Shown: positions 45,949-58,562, counted from the stretch's first letter. The stretch: DNA of 64,000 nucleotides from Marasmius tenuissimus (GCA_029532415.1 JAQOTA010000054.1:1488001-1552000), one strand, 5' to 3'. The notes: generated by a model from the letters alone, not told the origin. Numbers and translations are program-made.

Positions 45949-48166
45949 ATGCGGCTTTCTCTTCTTTGTTTCCTGTCATGTTCTCTCTTTCACTCCGTCA
46001 CTCATGGCCTGAAGTTCAAGGTAGAAGGGCACTATAGAAGATCATCAGATGGCGACGCGCTTGCGCGACGAGGAAATGTGGACGGGAGCACATCCCTCAC
46101 AAACGAGGCGGATCTCAGCTACTACGCCAATGTTACAATCAACGGTCAATCGTTCGCAGCGTTGATCGATACTGGGAGGTACGTTCCAAGTCTTTCCGTC
46201 AGAGACACCTTGTCTGATCTGAACGCCTGCAGCGGTGACCTATGGGTTGCGGGGAATGTACCAAAAAGCAAGGACACAGGGAAGAAGGCGACGGTAACTT
46301 ACGCAGTCGGGACTGTCCAAGGTGCGTGCTGTCGACGTCATGCTTTCTGCAAACAGGAGGTGTTCACCGAGTATTCTGTGTGTAGGCCAGATCAAGACGG
46401 GAGAAGTTCAGTTCGCTGGATTCAAGGTTCCAAATCAGGCATACCGTTCGTCCTCTGATCTTTCCAATCACTTTGTTATGCTGAACTGCTGTGTCAGTGG
46501 AAGTTCCAGCGGACAATTCGACCAAGAAGCACACGGGGCTCATTGGCTTGGGCCCACACGACAACTCCAACATTTACAACACCCTCAAGACAAATGATGG
46601 TGTTCCCCTACTTGATACGATCTTCATGCAGAACACATCAACGCCCAATTATCTGACGGTCAACCTAGGCCGCCTAGAAGGTGATTACGGCCTGTGTTCA
46701 TTCAAACCGCAGGGCAATGCTGATGGACGCGTTCCGCAACGCCATGTCGAGCAGACCCGACAGATATTTTTAGCGGCGACATCTCCATTGGTGAAATCCT
46801 CCCAACGCCCCCATCTTTCGCTGCGCAAGGCATCCATCTCGAGAACATAACCTCTCAACCCAAGCTTCCCGTGAACATCCTTCCGGTACGCAAGAAGACC
46901 GATCAGCATTTCCAGATTTTACTCGATGAAGATGGTATCGTCGGCCCTGATGGCCATCCCATCCCGTTTTGCACCACGGTGAGCGGGCAGAAGAATACAA
47001 AGCAGGCGGTGGCTGTAGTGGATACGGGATTCTCCCTTACCCAGGTTCCTCGGTGAGCAAATCATTCTTCGGGACTGAAGTGGAGCCGAAAACTCACTTG
47101 CTATTCGCATCTCATCTTACAGCTCTGTGGCCGACGCGTTTTACAGCCGCCATGATGGCGCTGAATTCACGAACGTGACAGGAATAGGTGGCACCTGGAT
47201 CATGCCATGTAATCAGGAGGTAAACCTCACTTTCAGTGTCGGAGGACAAAAGTTTCCCATCCATCCGCTCGATGCCACTTTGTGAGTTGCATCCTTCGTG
47301 CAGTACATGGAACTGCTGATCGAAACGGTGAAATCTGATTGATTTCATCTCTTGCAGAAATCCGAAGATCCTGGGCATCTCGTCTCTGAAGAACTCGAAA
47401 GGGGAAGATGCCTGTGTTGGTATGGTATGTTTGTTTCTATTCTTCGTGTAGTATCATGAAGCAGGATGATTAAAGCTACATTCATCAACAGTTCCAGCCA
47501 TTCACGTTCGATCTCGGGAAGGAGCCTACCTACGACATTATCCTTGGGATGTCATTCAGTAAGACACCTTTATCTCCATAAAAAGTTTACATTGCTCAAC
47601 TCCCCCCAGTTCGTAACGCCTACGTTCTCTTTGACTTTGGCGACTTCGTTGCCAAGTCCAACGGAAACTCGACGAAACGTGGCGACCCCTACCTTCGGAT
47701 GCTCTCCACGATAAACCCTGTTGAGGCCCACTCAGACTTTGTCATGTTACGACTGGACGGTGTGGACACTACAGATCGACAATACCTCGGTCCCGGCCAT
47801 AAATCAGGCGATGACGATCACGAAGAGAAGAAGAAGAGCAATAGGACGATGCTATTCGTCGGTCTGTCGATCGGAGCAGGCGTTCTTGGTGTTGCCGCGT
47901 TCGCCGCTGCATTCTTCTTCTACAGACGGAAAAAGAATCCTTCGAGGAGTGCGCCGGGGGGAAACACATTTTCTGGAGGTACTACGGCGTATAGCAAGCT
48001 CCAGGATGACCATCATATTGATATGCAACATACGTCGTACACTGGCCAGTCGGATCAGTTGTATGGCAACAGTGGGATGGGAGGGCTCCAGTCGCAGCAA
48101 CTATACGATGGTCCTTCCCACTCGACAAAGGAAGAGTATCCGAACCCCTGGGATAGTAGGCATTAG
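45949..48166 (+). CDS. Membrane-anchored aspartic protease (pepsin A1 family), paralogue
   Basis: Nine exons (45949-46178, 46233-46321, 46386-46445, 46498-46680, 46755-47052, 47123-47281, 47358-47424, 47492-47558, 47610-48166) encode 569 residues. A signal peptide (~1-22) leads to ALIDTGSGDLWVAG (catalytic D74), TGLIGLGPHDNS, GIVGPDGHPI and VVDTGFSLTQVP (catalytic D277). A transmembrane helix (465-488, around MLFVGLSIGAGVLGVAAF) is followed by RRKK and a short glycine/serine-rich tail. Six of its eight introns fall at the same places and phases as introns of the minus-strand protease; introns 4 and 8 are extra here. The cytosolic tails differ strongly, so they are diverged paralogues. Confidence 0.92.
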
Positions 48167-48715
48167 TTGCTAGTGGTCGACCGGACTTTATTTATTCAGC
48201 ACGCCACACACTATCGCTACTACTGCTTTTATCCTGTTTTGCTGCTGCTTGATTTAGGCTACCTTTGCATTTATATCTTACTATATAGCTAGACGGAGGA
48301 AGAGGACTGCATCGGACTATGACTACATTTGTACAATTATACCCTTACATTGAATTTGAATGTACCGCACCGCGCCAACGATTTGACGCACACAAGCACC
48401 CATACCCTTGCCACCTCGACTTGGCAGTGGCACAATACCTGTGCCAGCCTTCTTCCTCCCTGATTGGGAGAGCGAACCGCACCTTATTTTAGTATTGTCA
48501 CACTGTGTCTTCTCCCCGTTAGGAACGTGCAATCTCGTCAGTTGGACGGCTAAGAGGGTCTTCCACCAACATTTCACGTGGTGAACTCGAAGACTTCACG
48601 ATGCTAAGTTTACTCAACCGGTTTGAACGGACGATAAGTTGATCAACCTAGAGGCCAGCAGTGGAGATTTTACACTATCGAATACAACTAAAATTTGTTT
48701 AACGTATCAGTACCG
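48167..48715. other. Intergenic region between convergent genes
   Basis: 549 bp between the protease (+) and ADE2 (-), holding the 3' ends of both. No gene seen. Confidence 0.4.
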
Positions 48716-50705
48716 CTACGAGCGTTTGACTTCATACGCTTCCCAGCCTACCTCCGCCAGCTTGTCAACCTTGCCCAGTACCTCCTTCTCGAGGTCGCTC
48801 AAGTACCGGCTCATCGCTTCGGTAATCTTAGAGTTTCCTGCGGATAAGATACGGACAGCAAGCAGACCAGCGTTCATGCCACTGTTAATCGCCACCGTGG
48901 CGACTGGTATACCTCGCTTTTGAGTAGATCAGTACCGGGACTATACGCAGACCATACGACTCAAACCCACCGGCATCTGTACAATGCTGTGAAGCGAATC
49001 AACGCCATCCAACGAACTTCCCTTCACAGGTACACCAATGACAGGAAGCGGTGTCAACGCAGCAACCATCCCAGGCAAATGGGCGGCGCCTCCAGCACCA
49101 GCAACGATCACCTTCAGCCCTCTAGTCGCTGCTGACCGTGCGTACTCGACCATCCGATCAGGCGTACGATGGGCCGAAACGATGGTCAGCTCGTACGGGA
49201 TCTCAAACTTGTCCAGAATCTTCGCTGCTGGCAGCATCACGGGCAAGTCCGAATCGGATCCCATAATGACCCCAACCAGTGGGTATTGATTCGAATGTCC
49301 TGGTTTGGGAGGTTCTGGCGTGTATCTGTCGATCTCCTCCTGAGTAGAACCCGGCAAGGCTTGGAGTAGAAGTCGCAGTCTGGCACGCAATTCCGCGTCT
49401 GATGGGGCAACGATGGTAATGTGACCCATCTTCCTACCTTTGCGACATTCTGATTTTCCGTACAGATGTGTCGAGGCGCCTGGAACCGTCAGAGCGACTT
49501 CTACGACCGACTGAATTTCCGACATGGAAGAAGAGGCTCCGATAAGGTTTAACATGACTGTCGAAGGGACTTTGAGAGCCGTCGAGCCGAGGGGAAGGGA
49601 AAGAATGGAACGGAGGTGATTTTCGTATTGGGAGGTTTCACAAGCTTCGATAGTATAGTGACCCGAATTATGTGGACGGGGTGCAATCTCGTTGATGAAA
49701 ATGGAACCTAACAGCAAGTATGGTAAGGTGAGAAGAATGGTCCATGTCAGAGAACGCACCGTCTTCCATGAGGAACATCTCAACGCCAAATACACCTGCC
49801 CCATCCAATGCTGCAACTGCCTGCTCTGCAATTGTCCTTGCTCGTTCCCCTAACGAAGGGTCGGTACCTCTGAGCGGTGCAAAGACGAGGTGGCAAATAT
49901 TGTCCTTGTGAACGGTCTCCACGGTCGGATACGAGACGACAGTTCCATCGCGAGCCCTCACCACCATGACTGCAATCTCCTTGACGAAAGGTACCCACTT
50001 CTCCGCGTACAATTCTCGATTTCCGAGAGCGTCGATAGCTTCCTGCGCCCTCTCAGCATCCTTCAGCACATGATTCCCTCGTCCATCGTAAGCTAAAGTC
50101 CTCGATTTGAGCATCAATGGCAACCCGAGCTTCTTCGCTGCGTCCTTCACCGACTCTACGGTCGAATCCACTCGAATGCACTCTGATATCGGACATCCCT
50201 TCTCCTTTAGATGTTCTTTTTGTCGATACTTGTCTTGTATGAGCCTGATCGTGCTCGGGCTTGGATGAATCTCGACTTGTGTTGACCGTTGTACCTCCTC
50301 CAGTGCATCCACATCGACGTGTTCGATCTCGACCGTTAGCACATCCACGGTAGCCGCGAGCTCCTTGATCTTGGCCGGATCTTTGAAGGAGCCATCGATG
50401 TGAACTGTTTTCTTCGCATCTGACGTGCTAGATGGAAGTGAAACAACCTGCTTGGCGGGAGCAGCCTCGCCGACGTCAAGTACGGCGATCTTGATGTTGA
50501 GGAGTGATGCTGAAGCTGCTAGCATGCGGCCTAGCTGGCCGCCACCTATGCTCAACAGGGATTGGTATCGATTTCAGGGTATCTCAGAACATGGAAGGCG
50601 GGTCTGTCAATGTCAATTTTCTTTCCCGTCAGCCCTCTCACCCAACCCGAGATAGGAGAATGGGGACATACGCTCACCGAGTATCCCAACGATCTTTCCG
50701 GACAT
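48716..50705 (-). CDS. ADE2: Phosphoribosylaminoimidazole carboxylase (PurK-PurE fusion)
   Basis: Four exons (50678-50705, 49760-50545, 48971-49707, 48716-48916) encode 583 residues, the usual fungal length. The PurK half (ATP-grasp) starts [18 protein letters not shown] and shows [48 protein letters not shown] and [20 protein letters not shown]. The PurE half starts near residue 415 with [15 protein letters not shown] (421-425 GSDSD), [29 protein letters not shown] and [11 protein letters not shown]. It converts AIR to CAIR in de novo purine synthesis in the cytosol. The first exon is 28 nt and is separated from the rest of the glycine loop by a 132-nt intron. Confidence 0.97.
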
Positions 50706-51276
50706 TGAAAACGAGAAAATTTTCAACGGTCAATACAGCCCCGATCCGGGTTATTGTAGAATCTGGACGGAGAGAGCATACGATGCCAACTGATGTCAAC
50801 CGGAGCATAACTGCAGCAATCGTGAAATTACGAACCACCGAGATGTTCAAGTCCAAGTTGTGGAATGTGGTAAAAAAAATTTCGGTGACGAAGATCCGGC
50901 AAACCAGGGGCAGGCATTATGCACCCCCGGCATATCTTGAGTGCGAAACCTCCATGCGCCCAGGGCCTCCAGGGCCCTACACAATCAAATTCTACGGATC
51001 TCAAAGCGCGATTTTTGCTTGAACGTGGGTCGAGGGATTGTGTATTCCGTCGGTAGGATACCAAAACAGTTGAACTATGCGTACAGGGTGCAGCGAAAGG
51101 AAATCTATTCTTCTACTGATTGAGATAGGCGATAATGACGAGTCCTTCCTTACTAGAAATACAGTATATAATAATGATAAATGGAGCCCGGAAATCGTGA
51201 GGACATGATGCAATACGTTGCAGTTTTTCGTGAGTCTAGAGTAATTTTGAGAGTGAGGAGAGGCAAACGGAGAGAG
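50706..51276. other. Intergenic region upstream of ADE2
   Basis: 571 bp between the ADE2 start and the 3' end of the arrestin-like gene, both minus strand. It must hold the ADE2 promoter. No clear adenine-response or TATA motif was picked out. Confidence 0.4.
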
Positions 51277-52758
51277 TCAAGACGTCGTTGGTATCTCCGA
51301 CCAAGTGTCCGTCACGATTCGAACGGAAACTGAAGACTGGTGATACTTCAAAGAGGATTTTCGAGGTTCTGCCGGTATCACCGTCAATACGATGAAGTCC
51401 TGCAAGACGACGTCAGAATATCGACAACAGCTCCCGGAAACACCGACTCACCTTGACAATTAAACCTCCCACATTGAAGCTCGGACAAGGGAGATTCTTC
51501 GGAACCTCAAGCTCTCCTTCCCAGTCGAGGCTGTCCTCCCGCGAGCACGCTGAGTTTGTGATGCTGCTCATCGGAGGCGGTATTGGCCGGAGTTGACCAT
51601 AAGCCAGAATGCTGTTCCTCCACGCCTTTTCGCCATTGACGTCGAGCGACACCTGGCGTAACAGGTGCACCTGGACGGTAGGTGGCCGCCCTTTGGCGTC
51701 AGGAGTTGTCCCTGAGATATCTCCTAAGGAAATAAGGGGACCGCTCAGTTGGACGTGAAGGGGGATAGCCTCTGAATAAGCGAAAACTTTCGTCGAAGGG
51801 ACGAAAACCTAAAACGAAGGAAGAACAGATTGATCAATGAATATACATTGAGGGAGTTCCACAGTAACTTACATGAGCGTTGAGTGGCGGGACGGTTTCA
51901 GGTGACCGCGAGGACATTGTTGTCAGCGTCTGGTGCCACTCCTCGGGAGACACTTTAATGTCGGAGAAGAGATCGGATTCCGATAGGATGGGACGAGGAG
52001 GTCGAGAACGCGGCATATATTTTAGAGGAATGGTTATTCTATGGAAGCGAGACACGTTTGAGTTAGGTCAAATAGGACACTAGAACACGTGAATCTTACT
52101 TCTTGTCCTTTGTCCAAAGCCCAAGACCTCGGTAATGTCCTTTAACGATCCTAAGCTCGAGCATGTACTTTACGGTAGCGCTGAGTCCAGAAGGCCCCAG
52201 GCAGGAGAGATCGAACGACGGGGGTAAGGGATGAGATTGAGCCTTGTCCTCGTAAGTCTCGGGAAACGTGAAAGAGAAGGGTATCGACCCAGGGCAACTA
52301 GATGAGGATGCAGAGGTAGAATGGTTCGACCACAGCGTTCGGGTCTCCTCTACTAATGTCACGGTCCCCGAGCTTGTAGTACCCGGGATGATGAGACGCA
52401 TCTGGCCGCGGAACTAGTATATCAACACGTCAACAAGGAGTATGTGGCACGGTAAGACGCGTAGAATTACCTTGATCTTGACTTCTGTAATGGATTCACG
52501 GTGCTCGAACGCGACAACACCATTTACTGAACCATGTCGTGCATAAGTAGGGATCGTCGCGTCGTCACACTGCTCTGTGAGAATGACCGTTGTTCCCCCG
52601 CATTGTTTCTTGAAAGTGCCACTGGGACGACTACCCACGCGTGGTGTACGCTGGATGAGCTGCTCACCGCAAGCTAAGCTGCAAGAGTAGCATGGGGGTG
52701 GCGGTGAAACAGAGTATGAGGGGAGCAAGTCTGCACAGTTTGTCATTGTAGGCGCCAT
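51277..52758 (-). CDS. Arrestin-like (ART-type) protein with PY motifs
   Basis: Five exons (52471-52758, 52100-52413, 51873-52038, 51452-51808, 51277-51399) encode 415 residues. The arrestin-like part begins after GVVAFEHRESITEVKIKFRG and shows the beta-rich wording expected of arrestin N and C lobes: PFSFTFPETYED, LSATVKYMLELRIVKG, FAYSEAIPLHVQLSGP, QVHLLRQVSLDV and FNVGGLIVKDFIVLTVIP. The N-terminus carries LPSY (12-15) and PPCY (21-24), PY-type motifs that in arrestin-related trafficking adaptors recruit the Rsp5/Nedd4 ligase. Such adaptors direct ubiquitination and endocytosis of plasma-membrane transporters. Basidiomycete proteins of this shape are poorly studied, so the adaptor role is inferred from family and motifs. 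Confidence 0.85.
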
Positions 52759-53365
52759 GTCAGTGGGAGAGTTGGGAGCAGACCAAGTGCACTGACCATG
52801 TTAGGCTGGACCCATCTATTTATACGGACCGCACAAAAATAATTTTTAGGGTGAGAGTATTGCATGAGTCATTTGGCCAAGGCGTCATGAAAGTCTCGGT
52901 GTTACTAAGCAAAAGGGGTTGAGCGCTTAGCCACCAACGGAAACTCGCCATCATCTGAGATCCGGACTCCGGAACGTTGGCCGTTTTCATGGACAGATGT
53001 CGACATCGGCACCGAATAGAAAAATAATAATAGAAAAAGCCTGGTTTGGACTCCAAATGGAAGAGCAGAGTTGCAATGGAACGGGCGGTATACGTACATT
53101 ATGGGTAACAACTACAGGGTACCTACAGGGTACTCAGTGGGAAAATGTCCAGGTTGAGAGAAACAACATCTCCAGAAAGGAAAAAGGAACGTGTCCGGAT
53201 TACCGTACATCCACGCAGCTACAACAACGTTTGCATTTTAAAAGCAGGGTGCATTCTGGTGCATTGTCCAGATTCCATTGCCAACAATCATTTATACAAC
53301 GCCATCTGTGAACGGAATGAGGGCTAATTTCAGCATTCGACGTCGGGTGGTGCATACCTCGCAGG
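52759..53365. other. Intergenic region upstream of the arrestin-like gene
   Basis: 607 bp between two minus-strand genes. A short tandem GGGTACCTACAGGGTAC lies near 53119. No gene seen. Confidence 0.35.
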
Positions 53366-54388
53366 TTACGACTGAGTTCGTTGTGTGCCAGACTCTAGCG
53401 TCGCTAACGTCTCTTCTAGCCGTTGTGCTCTCCTCACATCCTGAACGACTTCCCATTCCGAATCTGTACTCCTGTAACTCAGTGGGCGGTCTGTCCCACT
53501 CGTCGCTGAGTTGGCAGAGTGCACAGAACTGGGTCGTTGAGCTCGGAGATTTGCATTGAGGAAGCCGCTCAGAAGCAGTGTACTTCCTCTTGTGTTTCCG
53601 TATGCTGGAGGCGGAGGCTGGGCAATGATATGATCCTCGACGTCCCCGGTACCTGTGCCACTCTGGGCAAGGGCAGCAGCATATGTCGGTAGAGGAGGCC
53701 GGTTCCAGGGTGACAACGCAACCGACGGATCCAATCTACGGCGACCCCTGTGCGAAGGTAAGATCTCCCCGGGATGAAGGTACGCGTATCGTTCAGCGCG
53801 TACCCGGAAGAGTCGACGCTCGAGGAAAAGAAGCTGCCCAAGAGTTGCGATCGCGAAGACAACATGAATGAAGATCGACGAAGAGATGGCTCCTTGTTGC
53901 GTAGAGTTTCCATCGTCACTCTCATTTTTATGTTTTTTGTCCAACAGAATTGTCGAGACTATCCAACCGGAGATCGTTGCAAGTAACATAATGAGCTGAA
54001 TCGAGAACGCCAACAAGGTCGAGAGCGTAACCCCGCCATAAGATACCTTCTTTGGTTTCGTAAGAATCTTATTGAGTGTACTGGTGGATGATGAGGCGGC
54101 GGGCAATGGTAATGGAGAGGTTGCCGAGGGTGGGTTCGTAGATGATTGTGCAGAATCCGAGGTCGTGGTTGTCGTTGTTGGCACGTTCTCCCTATCTTCA
54201 GGATGTCGTGCAGGCAGCACTGGTTCAGGTGAGCTCCCTGTCTGTCCGCCCACTGCCTGTCCATGTAGTTCCTCCTGAAATCCAATCTCCCCTCGCTTCA
54301 GCGGCAAGGGACCTGCCTGGGGCCGCGATTCTTCGAGGGTGGTCGAAGAAGATGACGCTGTCGGCGTCAATGACCCAGCCGGTGTCAT
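53366..54388 (-). CDS. Two-helix membrane protein with PY motifs
   Basis: A single open frame encodes 340 residues. Residues 1-115 are Ser/Thr/Pro-rich. Two hydrophobic helices follow (about 121-148, LSTLLAFSIQLIMLLATISG, and 168-190, SSSIFIHVVFAIATLGQLLF), then a basic patch and a C-terminal tail with LPTY (233-236) and PPAY (260-263). Both tails probably face the cytosol. PY motifs next to membrane helices are typical of adaptors or substrates of Rsp5-type ubiquitin ligases; this is inference. I do not recognise a named family, but the layout is seen in agaricomycete hypothetical proteins. Confidence 0.75.
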   Translation of the reverse strand: MTPAGSLTPTASSSSTTLEESRPQAGPLPLKRGEIGFQEELHGQAVGGQTGSSPEPVLPARHPEDRENVPTTTTTTSDSAQSSTNPPSATSPLPLPAASSSTSTLNKILTKPKKVSYGGVTLSTLLAFSIQLIMLLATISGWIVSTILLDKKHKNESDDGNSTQQGAISSSIFIHVVFAIATLGQLLFLERRLFRVRAERYAYLHPGEILPSHRGRRRLDPSVALSPWNRPPLPTYAAALAQSGTGTGDVEDHIIAQPPPPAYGNTRGSTLLLSGFLNANLRAQRPSSVHSANSATSGTDRPLSYRSTDSEWEVVQDVRRAQRLEETLATLESGTQRTQS

Positions 54389-56613
54389 CTTCCAGAGGAA
54401 CCGTTTTGACCAAAAGAAGAAATGAAAAAGCTTGCGCCTGGCAAGACCACTGCGGGAAACTGGCCTGCAATGAAAGAAGGTGGAAAGGGAATGAATCTAC
54501 AGAACAACGAGTACGTTGCCAGCAGTGCACCGCCAGCGTTGGCAACGTAGCAACCGTGGGAAAACTCTACTAGTTGATTCAGTCTAGACTGTCTAGTGAC
54601 CCTTTGAGGTCCCTAGAATCCTAGTGGACCACAAAGTCAATGGGTATTGGGAAACACTGGTAAGATACACAATACAGGACTGGACCGTAGGGAGAATCAG
54701 GTGTGAAGCCTTTGGTAGGATTAGAGAAATCATGGCAGTGTATGTCGACGACTGCAGGTCAATCAATCGGGAGAGTCGGTGTGAGAGGAAACAGGAAACA
54801 TTCATCAAAGTTATTCACCGCACGGTCGCAATCGTCCCCTGGGCCCTCGTAAGACCCCTCCCGACATTCACAACTTCACAAGTATCGTAATTCCTCGCGA
54901 GTCGCGACGCTCGGCTTCTTCGTTTGGAATAATAGCGCCCAAAGTACGGTCTTGTATTCCCGTCCTTCACGGTATTGAATATTCCACTTCACGGTATACG
55001 GAACACGGATGCCCGCTCATAAAGGGGCGCCCTATAAGCCGCGACAGGACGGAAATCGGATTTAAAATAGTCTGAGAACATGCACTTCCGAACATGACTC
55101 GAACTCTAACGCCTTGCCTTTCGGTGGCCTTCAAGTTTGATTGCACCCTGATCCCTGGATCGCGGGTTCAATGACAGAGGCGGTCACCCGCCCAGAGTTA
55201 TCCCCAACATGAGAGCACTAAACAAACATTGCTTAGGAATCAGCTTTATGACTCGAACGCAATGAAATTGAACGCGACGTCCCTGTGAAATTTCCTGACC
55301 AATCACCTCTCCTCCGCCAATCATCTCCTTCCCCACAACTCCAAACTTCTCCCCCACATCTCCGAAGAGAATCCCAGAGTTGTATCGTGTTTGATGAGTT
55401 TGACGTTATTCCGATACCTTCATACCCGCATCTTGACCAATACCCATCAGTGTTTCCCTTCAGACTCTATTTCACTGTAGTGGGATACTCAACACGTACT
55501 ACCACCCCTTCGCGATTGAATGTTGGTATCTCCATTGAATTCGTATCTTCGAGCCTTACTTACCACAGGGTATCCACCATGAAGAAGTCGTCTCACATAC
55601 GAAAGAACGGATGAACTTCGAGACAACTTTCGAAGTTGCTTTAGGTATCAATGCGCGTCGCTGACGTCCCTCCGATGTTCTCGGCGAGCACAGAAACATG
55701 CCTTAACTGCAACGAGACACTTGCGGTGATACCAACCCAGAGTGGGCATCTGAATGTAAATTAAAAGATACTCAGTGAGATGAAAACACGAGACCGGAGG
55801 TAAAGCTCACCTCAGGCAGGTAATTCGTCATTACGTGTGGCCGACATTACCGTCGAAGACATCTAACGTACCCGAGCATACTGATAGTCGGCGAGCTCAA
55901 ATGATTCGAGTGGCCGAGGGCACCATCATGACCTGTATGGGCAAGGACCCTGAGGCATCTCATCCAAGCTTGAAGATGGAGGGTTCGTAATGGTGACACC
56001 TATAGTCCGTCCTGTTCCCGAAGATTTTGTTACCCGTCGTCTAGATGCAAGAAAACAGCCTTGCGGAGTTGATATGCTTGTAACCACTCCACTTTGGTTA
56101 GCTTTCTTCGTCGCACAATACTGCGACATGCCTAGAAAGAACGGCGCCACCATCATTCGAGAGGACTGATACGATCCGGATGGCGTTTTGTCCGGTACCG
56201 ACACTCCGGAAGGTAAGCATAGCGATGATACATGTATGATGAGGGGGCCTGTGAAGAAGAACAGGAAGCTCCAGGTCGAATGATTTGCGTTCACTTTATG
56301 ACTGATCGCCATGAGAGACCGCGACGCGTAACCAGGGGTCCAGCTTGAATCATGCGCCGAGGCTCTCTGGATCCCTGGCCAATTACGAGCCTGAAGAGCG
56401 CGTAGATAGATGCTGCGAGCGCATAGGAGTCGTATCTTCTGGTCATTTGAGTTTGATCTGAGGACTGAGCACGCTGATGAGATGGTGGTTGAGAGTTGAG
56501 TCGAACTTTGGCTCCACGTCACATCACACGCGTATATCACGTGCCATGTGACATATTTCATGCTTTGAGTTGGAGGCGCTTGATTGGCGCCTACCTCCTT
56601 GTTTGCGACAACC
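54389..56613. other. Intergenic region, 2.2 kb
   Basis: No complete gene was established. On the minus strand, 56446 down to 56153, a frame reading MTRRYDSYALAASIYALF then ASIYALFRLVIGQ with a plausible GT..AG intron near 56290 looks coding-like but is unidentified. A plus-strand frame at 55285-55614 has no family resemblance. The right end must hold the dynactin p62 promoter. Confidence 0.35.
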
Positions 56614-58562
56614 ATGCCAGCTCCCAGCATTCTCTATCACTGTCCATGCCTCTCCTCATCACCAGTACCACCGCCACCGCATCTTCCTTCATCTTCCTAC
56701 AGCTTTCACCCACTACATACCCTCTTTTTCTGCGAAGAATGTGATGCTGTTCGATGTAATCGTTGTGCTTCGGTAGAAGTCAGTGGATACTATTGCCCGA
56801 ATTGTCTGTTTGAAGTGCCTAGTGCGAGTGTTAGAGCAGAGAAGAACAGGTGAGCAGACAACATCTGTGCATGACCGTGAAGAGGCTCAGAGAACAGTCA
56901 ACCTAACCCAAGTTTAGATGCGCCCGGAATTGCTTCATGTGTCCCAACTGCAGAAACACGCTTTCAGTGGTTCCCTCTGATCCACCGGATCCGGGAGATG
57001 GGAGGATAGTTATCCCGATAAGCACTGTCGGAGAACCACCTTTTCTTCTTTACTGCAATTATTGTCGATGGGACTCCTCGGAGGTTGGGATAACATTTGA
57101 GAAGCCAACAGGCCTTGCTGGTATGCCTCTGCATATTGCTCTTTTCTTCCAATCGACTCCTCACTGCTCGGTACCTACAGCACAACTCCAAAAGTTTGAA
57201 GACTCAGCCCCAGATTCTCTCGAATTTGATCGTCTGAAGGAACATTTTGAACCCATCATACGTGCATCATCACTTTCTTCTTCTACCCTTCCAACTCATA
57301 CACCTCACTCACATCATCACACAAATCCCATCACAGCAGCTGCTACCGCCGCACTGGCGCGGGACATCCCCGGTGTCGGGAAGTATGCTCCTTTAACGAG
57401 GAGTCAACGTGGGCATAAAGACAAGAGTGCCAACAAGGACGAGATGCCGTTGTATAAGGGCCGACTGGATATTGCTACGGCGAGCAAACACGGTTCTGGA
57501 GGTGGGGAATTGGATGTAGAGATGATGAGGAGTTTGGAAGACGTTTCAGAGATTGCGAGTTTAGAGCAGAGATGGAACTCAAGTTGGTCACAGTCGATAG
57601 AGACCAGGTTTGTTCTTCTGTCGTAACTCCCGCCAATGTTTTCTTTTCAATTGATCGTGGACTGTACAGAGATTTGAAGCCCCTTCGAATACCCTTACAC
57701 TCCAAACGCTCGAAGCGATGTCCAGCCTGCACCCACATTCTCATCAAACCAGAGCAAAAAGCCCAATCAGTCCGATTTAAAATCAAGCTTACAGCCGCTA
57801 GCTACCTCCCTGCCATCATCGTCGCCCTTCCTCACCGCCAACAAGCTTTGGCAGCTGACTCTGCGAAACGTTCTATGGCCAAGTCTACCTCGGTGCCCCC
57901 AGACGAGGATAGAGATGGAAGAGCGGAGTTGCAAGCTGGGAAGACCTATCCATTCCATCTGGCGTTGTCAAATCCGATGTACGATCCGATACAGGTCAGG
58001 CTTTCTGTGCAGAGGATGCATGTGCCGCAGACTACATCGTCTTCGACTGGTGATGGTGTTCCGGAAAGAGCTCGTCGACCACCGTTTGCGATCTCGCTTC
58101 CGACGACGCCTTTTACGGTCGCTGCGTATGCTGAAGCTTGGGAATACGAAGATGATGAGGATATGTTTGGGCTCGATGACGATGAGATTTTGGAGGCTAG
58201 GTTGAGGGGTGAGAAGCCGGAACATAAAGCAAAGCCCAAGTCTGTCGGGGTCGTGGAGAAGAAGGGAAATACGACGATTATTGGGGGTGAAGTCGTGATT
58301 GGAAAGGAGGCTAGGGGGAATGTCAAAGTGCGTTGTTCTGGCCTTACTTTGCTTTGAGTCGTTTCCTGAAGGCGTTGCCCAGTTCAATATGCTGGTATCT
58401 TTCACTTACCGTTCGGATGACCCTGTCGCTACGGAGGGTAATCTTACGGGAAGTCCGACAAAGAGCAAAGGAATGGAAACGAAGACGTTCGCATTCTACA
58501 CGGTCGTTGATCTTGGGGCTATCATTCCGAAGGAAGAAGCCAAGCATATCGACGATATATAG
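56614..58562 (+). CDS. DCTN4: Dynactin p62 subunit
   Basis: Four exons (56614-56849, 56918-57607, 57670-58327, 58383-58562) encode 587 residues. The cysteine-rich N-terminus of p62 is clear: YHCPC, FFCEECDAVRCNRC, GYYCPNCLFEVPS and RCARNCFMCPNC, matching the zinc-binding signature. Next come LYCNYCRWDSSEVGITFEKP, a long helical and acidic centre, RIPLHSKRSKRCPACTHIL (another zinc-type pair), KIKLTAASYLPAIIV, LALSNPMYDPIQVRLS and the closing FAFYTVVDLGAIIP. p62 caps the pointed end of the dynactin filament used by cytoplasmic dynein for nuclear and vesicle movement in hyphae. Start: the only ATG in frame just before the first Cys pair. Confidence 0.95.

Noticed and set aside
55130..55200. Second tRNA-like string (GATCGCGGGTTCAATGAC)
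   Set aside because: The supposed T stem does not pair and no cloverleaf can be drawn.
55926..56630. 234-codon minus-strand frame
   Set aside because: Contains no family wording and is contradicted by a shorter alternative frame with a plausible intron. Not called as a gene.
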